Shown: in pieces, positions 60,256 through 64,000 of the stretch
Position numbering within the stretch: the stretch's first letter is position 1
Layout: every line of letters starts with the position of its first letter
Source: Sphingomonas colocasiae
Lineage (GTDB): Bacteria; Pseudomonadota; Alphaproteobacteria; Sphingomonadales; Sphingomonadaceae
Reading direction: 5' to 3'
Length of the DNA: 64,000 nucleotides
NCBI RefSeq assembly: GCF_019880585.1
Contig: NZ_JAINVV010000004.1
Span: forward strand, 248,001-312,000
Translations under genes and position numbers: made by a program
Notes under the pieces: model-generated
The model's database searches: none
The model's input: the letters and a program-made list of their open reading frames with translations, nothing else
Told to the model about the DNA's origin: nothing

Positions 60256-61539
60256 TTATTCCATCAGCTCCAGCAGCTTCGCGATCGGCACGAAGGCGAA
60301 GGCGACCGAGCTGTCCGCCACGCCATAGGGCATGAAGATCAGATCGCCGTGCCGCATCGCGCCGCAGGTGTAGACGACATTGGGCACATAGCCTTCGCGG
60401 TCCTCGTCGGCGGCGGAGAGGATCGGTTCGGGCGAGCGCGCCAGCACCTTCGATGGATCGTCCTTGTCGAGCAGCACCGCGCCGATCGAATATTTGCGCA
60501 TCGCGCCCACGCCATGGGTGAGCAGCAGCCAGCCTTCGTCCAGCTCGATCGGCGCGCCGCAATTGCCGATCTGGATCAGTTCCCAGGGATAGCGCGGCTC
60601 CAGCAGCAGATCGCCCTCGTCCCAGTGGAGCAGATCGTCGGACTTGATCAGGAACAGGTTCTGCCCGTCCTGCCGGCCGATCATCATATATTGGCCGCCC
60701 ACCTTGCGCGGGAACAGCGCCATGCCCTTGTTGCGCGCCGCCGATCCCGCGATCGGGCACAGGTCGAACGACCGGAAATCGCGCGTGCGCAGCATTTCAG
60801 ACTGGATCTCCCGCCCCGAATAGGCGGTGTAGGTGCCCAGCCATTCGACCGAGCCATCGTCATGCGTGAAATGGACGAGGCGCAGATCCTCCAGCCCGTT
60901 CTTCTGCGCGGGGGTGATCGGGAAGATCACCGTGCCGGAAAGCGTGCTGTCCTGATGGCGGAACACCGTGACCTGCCCGTCCTCGTACACGCCGTCGGTA
61001 TCGGGCGAATCGGTGGCGGTGGCGAAGGGCGGTTCGGGCGCCAGGCGCAGCTCGCCCTTGTCGGTGATGATCCCCTCGCGAAAGGCGACCGAGGAGATAT
61101 GGCCTTCGCCCACCGCGCGCAGCGACATCAGGATGCGCTGCGATCCCGCGGGCATGCCGGTCTGGTCGAAATGCGGCACCACGCTGGGGTTCATCAGCGC
61201 GGCGGCGGCATAGCTGTATTCATGGCAGAAATAGGCGCCGACAAGCTGGCGCTTCTCGTCGCCGATATCGCCCAGCTTCAGGTCCAGCAGTTCTTCAAGC
61301 TGTTCATAGCGCGTCATGAACACGCGCCGCGTCTGCCAGTGGCGCGCCTCGAAATCTCGCAGCACCGCTTCGAGCTGCGCGCGCGCCGTCGTCATGTCCA
61401 TGTCGACGACGTGCTGGATCAGCTTCTGCGCGCGGCTGGGCGCGGGGCCGTTCGATTGCCAGGCGAGGTGGAAGGGCCGCACCACCACGCGCGAGGGATC
61501 GGCATAAAGCCGCAGATCGTGATTGTAGACGTCGAGCAT
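60256..61539 (-). CDS. GH130-family glycoside phosphorylase-like protein
   Basis: The 427-residue five-bladed beta-propeller shows FHLAWQ early, GSVEWLGTYTAYSGREIQSE in the middle and PRYPWELIQIGNCGAPIELD near the end. These blocks are typical of GH130 beta-1,2- or beta-1,4-mannoside phosphorylases and hydrolases. The catalytic Asp of the family could not be fixed by eye. GGGGGAGG precedes the ATG at 61539. The GT4 fusion gene is 37 bp upstream on the same strand, so the two form an operon, probably turning over or building a mannose-containing glycan. Confidence 0.85.
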   Translation of the reverse strand: MLDVYNHDLRLYADPSRVVVRPFHLAWQSNGPAPSRAQKLIQHVVDMDMTTARAQLEAVLRDFEARHWQTRRVFMTRYEQLEELLDLKLGDIGDEKRQLVGAYFCHEYSYAAAALMNPSVVPHFDQTGMPAGSQRILMSLRAVGEGHISSVAFREGIITDKGELRLAPEPPFATATDSPDTDGVYEDGQVTVFRHQDSTLSGTVIFPITPAQKNGLEDLRLVHFTHDDGSVEWLGTYTAYSGREIQSEMLRTRDFRSFDLCPIAGSAARNKGMALFPRKVGGQYMMIGRQDGQNLFLIKSDDLLHWDEGDLLLEPRYPWELIQIGNCGAPIELDEGWLLLTHGVGAMRKYSIGAVLLDKDDPSKVLARSPEPILSAADEDREGYVPNVVYTCGAMRHGDLIFMPYGVADSSVAFAFVPIAKLLELME

Positions 61540-61576
61540 CTGCCTCCCCCGAGGTGGGAACCTCGCCCCCGATAAT

Positions 61577-63844
61577 TCAGGCGGCGTCGCGCTTGTCTGC
61601 CACGCGTTCCGCGCCGATGGATAGCCCCGAAATCGTCGCGGAGGCGAGCTGGAGCGCCAGGATCGATTCGGCGCCCTGATTGCGGTTGAGCCCGGTGGGC
61701 ATCAGCCCGTCATAACAGCCGCCATCGCCCTGGCTGGCGAGCGGCATGTCCAGATCATTGGCGCCCAGGAACCAGCGATAGGCGCGGTGCGCCGCGTCGA
61801 TCCAGCGCGGATCGGCGGACACCGCGAGCGCCGCCGCGCACGCGTCGATCGTCGCCTGCGCTTCCAGCGGCTGCTGATCGAACGGCAAGGGCGGGGTGAA
61901 GGGGCGGCCGAAGCTTTCGGTGCCGACCGCGCGGAAATGCCCTTCCGGCGCGGTCTGCTGCGCGACGATCCAGTCGAGCGTGGCGAGCCCGCATTCGACA
62001 TAGTCCGCCCGGCCGAGCGCGGCGCCCGCGCGCAGCAGCGCTTCGGGCAGCCGGGCATTGTCATAGGCGAGCACCGCTTCGAACCACGGCCAGTCCGGCC
62101 GGCGCGAGGCGGCGAGCAGGTTGAGCAACTGATCGCCGAAGCGTTCGAGGATCTCGCATGAAAGCGCATGGCCCGGATGCGCGCCGATCATCGCGGCGGC
62201 GCCGAGCATCGCGAAGGCCTGGGCGCGCGGCGAGCCGAGCGAGAAGGCGAGGCCGGCGGACTGATCGAACAGCGGCGCCGCCCATTGGCGGAATTTGAGC
62301 TGGCGCGCGTCGCGCGCGGTGACGCCCAGCGCCCACAGCGCGCGGCCGTTGCTGTCCTCCGATCCTTCCTCCTCGCACCAGGTGCGATCGAAATTCATGA
62401 AGTTGCGGAAGCGCTGGCGATCGGGGTTCCAGGCATGCTGGACGAAGGCGGCGTAGATGCTGGTCCAGCGATCGCGCTCGCCATCCTCGATATCGTCGAT
62501 CCGCGACATCAGGATCAGCGCGCGGGCATTGTCGTCGATGCAATAGCCGTGGCGGCGATCGGGCACCGAATAGATGCCGTGCTGAAGGATGCCGGTGGCG
62601 TCGCTCATCCGCACCACGGCGGCGATATCGGGCGCCAGCGGCCGGGCGGGCTTGCCGGCGATGCGCGCCGGCCGTTTCCCCTTCATCGCGGCGAGCAGCG
62701 CCACCGCGCGTTCGGAGGCGCGGCTCCAGAGCATCGTGCGCCCGCGCGCATAGGCGCGGCCGGCGAGCGCGGCGCGCCCGGCCCTGTCGTCGAACAGCCC
62801 GGTGACCGCCGCCGCGATCGCGCCGCTGTCGCGGAAATCGACGAGCAGGCCGTGATCGTCGGCCAGGATCTCGGTGGCGTGGATATAGGGGGTGGAGACC
62901 ACCGGCTTGCCCAGACCGACGGCGTAGGACAGCGTGCCGGAGGTGATCTGGTCGCGCTTCACATAGGGGGTGGCGTAGATGTCCGCCGCCTCCAGATAGT
63001 CGAGCAATTCCTCCTGCTCGACAAAGGCGTCGATGAAGCGGACATGATCGGCCATGCCGAGTGCGGCGGCGCGCGCGCGCAATTGGTCGCGATAGGCCTC
63101 GCCCTGCTGGCGGATCAGGTTGGGATGGGTGGCGCCCAGGATCACGTAGAGCGCGTTCGGGTGCGCGGCGACGATCGCGGGCATCGCCTCCACCACATAT
63201 TCGATGCCCTTGTCGGGCGCGAGCAGGCCGAAGGTCAGGATCACGTCGCGCCCCGCGAAGCCGAAGCGCGGCTTCGCGGCGTCTGGCGAGACGAAGGGGC
63301 GATCGGGCACGCCATGCGGGATCACCTCGATCTGGCGATCGGAGACGCCATAGACGGTGCGCAGCAGCGCGCGGCCCTTTTCCGCCATCACGATCAGCCT
63401 GGACGCGCGGCGCGCGATCGCCTCCAGCACGCGGCGCTCGTCCGCGCCGGGATGTTCGAGCACGGTGTGCAGCGTCACCAGCAGCGGCAGATCGACGCGA
63501 TCGAGCAGCGCCAGGATATGATCGCCGGCGCTGCCGCCGAAAATGCCATATTCGTGCTGGAGCCAGATCGCCTCCGCCCCGCTCTGCCCGATGGCGCGCG
63601 CGGCGTCGCGATAGGCGATCGGATCGTCCTGCGCGATGGTGCGGACACCCTCGGGATAGGCGATGCCGGTGCCGTCATCCATCGCATAGAGATCGACGGT
63701 GAGATCGGGGAAGCTGGCTTCAAGCCCCTGCAGCGTGTGCGAGGTGAAGGTGGCGAGCCCGCAGCGGCGCGGAAGCGAATTGCCGATCAGGGCGATATGA
63801 CGGGGAAGCCCGTTCTTTCCGGTCGCGCTGTCGATCGTGGCCAT
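61577..63844 (-). CDS. GT4 glycosyltransferase fused to an alpha/alpha-barrel domain
   Basis: The 755-residue protein has an N-terminal GT-B family 4 transferase (residues 1 to about 400; NSLPRRCGLATFTSHTLQGL, LTFGLLAPDKGIEYVVEAMP, SGTLSYAVGLGKPVVSTPYI). After a linker comes a C-terminal helical domain (about 410-740; RHGYCIDDNARALILMSRID, WEEGSEDSNGRALWALGVTA-like). It has the look of an alpha/alpha barrel found in glycosidases. The fusion and the adjacent GH130-type gene suggest a mannan or mannoside synthesis/turnover unit. The start at 63844 is chosen for its family-like N-terminus. The 156 bp upstream show no gene. Confidence 0.85.
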   Translation of the reverse strand: MATIDSATGKNGLPRHIALIGNSLPRRCGLATFTSHTLQGLEASFPDLTVDLYAMDDGTGIAYPEGVRTIAQDDPIAYRDAARAIGQSGAEAIWLQHEYGIFGGSAGDHILALLDRVDLPLLVTLHTVLEHPGADERRVLEAIARRASRLIVMAEKGRALLRTVYGVSDRQIEVIPHGVPDRPFVSPDAAKPRFGFAGRDVILTFGLLAPDKGIEYVVEAMPAIVAAHPNALYVILGATHPNLIRQQGEAYRDQLRARAAALGMADHVRFIDAFVEQEELLDYLEAADIYATPYVKRDQITSGTLSYAVGLGKPVVSTPYIHATEILADDHGLLVDFRDSGAIAAAVTGLFDDRAGRAALAGRAYARGRTMLWSRASERAVALLAAMKGKRPARIAGKPARPLAPDIAAVVRMSDATGILQHGIYSVPDRRHGYCIDDNARALILMSRIDDIEDGERDRWTSIYAAFVQHAWNPDRQRFRNFMNFDRTWCEEEGSEDSNGRALWALGVTARDARQLKFRQWAAPLFDQSAGLAFSLGSPRAQAFAMLGAAAMIGAHPGHALSCEILERFGDQLLNLLAASRRPDWPWFEAVLAYDNARLPEALLRAGAALGRADYVECGLATLDWIVAQQTAPEGHFRAVGTESFGRPFTPPLPFDQQPLEAQATIDACAAALAVSADPRWIDAAHRAYRWFLGANDLDMPLASQGDGGCYDGLMPTGLNRNQGAESILALQLASATISGLSIGAERVADKRDAA

Positions 63845-64000
63845 GCCCGTTCTTTCGCTCCTGCAACAATGGTCCGTGCGTCGATTTCCCAAGCGAGCCT
63901 AACGACTCCGATATGGGATGGTTGCGCGAATTGTGCGTTGCAGCAAGAAAAATCGTGCGGTTGAGATGAAGCGGTGCCGAAGCGCGGCGGATTCGGTTTG

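Noticed and set aside
62168-63964. A 598-codon plus-strand ORF over the GT4 fusion gene
   Set aside because: Antisense to a protein with GT4 motifs and lacking any motif itself.

Overview
The window is high-GC, densely coded DNA of an alphaproteobacterium, most likely a sphingomonad (Sphingomonas or a close relative). The grounds are the TonB-dependent receptor, the plant-type glutamate-cysteine ligase, the Lrp/TetR/PadR regulator repertoire, and dispersed hairpin repeats of the kind common in sphingomonad intergenic regions. There is no rRNA, no CRISPR array and no recognisable transposase. One tRNA gene (tRNA-Thr) is present. The genus is an inference; no species is claimed.

Layout. 1-7.6 kb: a truncated YkvI-like membrane protein, a small hypothetical ORF, a JmjC/cupin oxygenase, an M28 peptidase, ACC deaminase (acdS) with an Lrp-type regulator, and a cardiolipin synthase. 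7.8-20.6 kb: the most distinctive region. A TetR/SCO pair faces a tightly overlapping seven-gene operon: Zn alcohol dehydrogenase, acyl-CoA ligase, aldehyde dehydrogenase, TlpA thioredoxin, exported linalool dehydratase/isomerase-like protein, TonB receptor and SCO. A second linalool dehydratase/isomerase-like gene converges on its end. I read this as an uptake and oxidation route for a terpenoid or related hydrophobic alcohol, ending in an acyl-CoA. 20.8-25.9 kb: tRNA-Thr, an overlapping rarA/serine hydrolase/MmcQ/DUF429-like operon, and PadR-DUF2218. 25.9-26.3 kb: a repeat block.

26.3-38.7 kb: a glycosyltransferase, a divergent LD-carboxypeptidase/Mpl-type ligase pair (murein tripeptide recycling), an M1 aminopeptidase lipoprotein, a GST, a cytochrome c, an EF-hand protein followed by an OmpR-type two-component system, and two membrane proteins. 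38.9-49.5 kb: a GGDEF-EAL-PilZ protein, gshA, rsmE, ubiA, pmbA, an inositol-phosphatase-like enzyme, a VOC protein, a 51-residue Flp pilin, a CoA-binding protein and Mrp. 49.6-53.2 kb: hflK-hflC-degP, a membrane protein quality-control set ending in a strong terminator. 53.5-64 kb: a HerA-like ATPase, a secreted hypothetical, an OPT transporter, a frameshifted small gene, an AraC/GyrI-like regulator, a hotdog thioesterase, and a GH130-type protein with a large GT4 fusion protein.

Intergenic space is heavily occupied by several inverted-repeat families, some of them chimeric. Most large antisense ORFs in this window are high-GC shadows and are not annotated.
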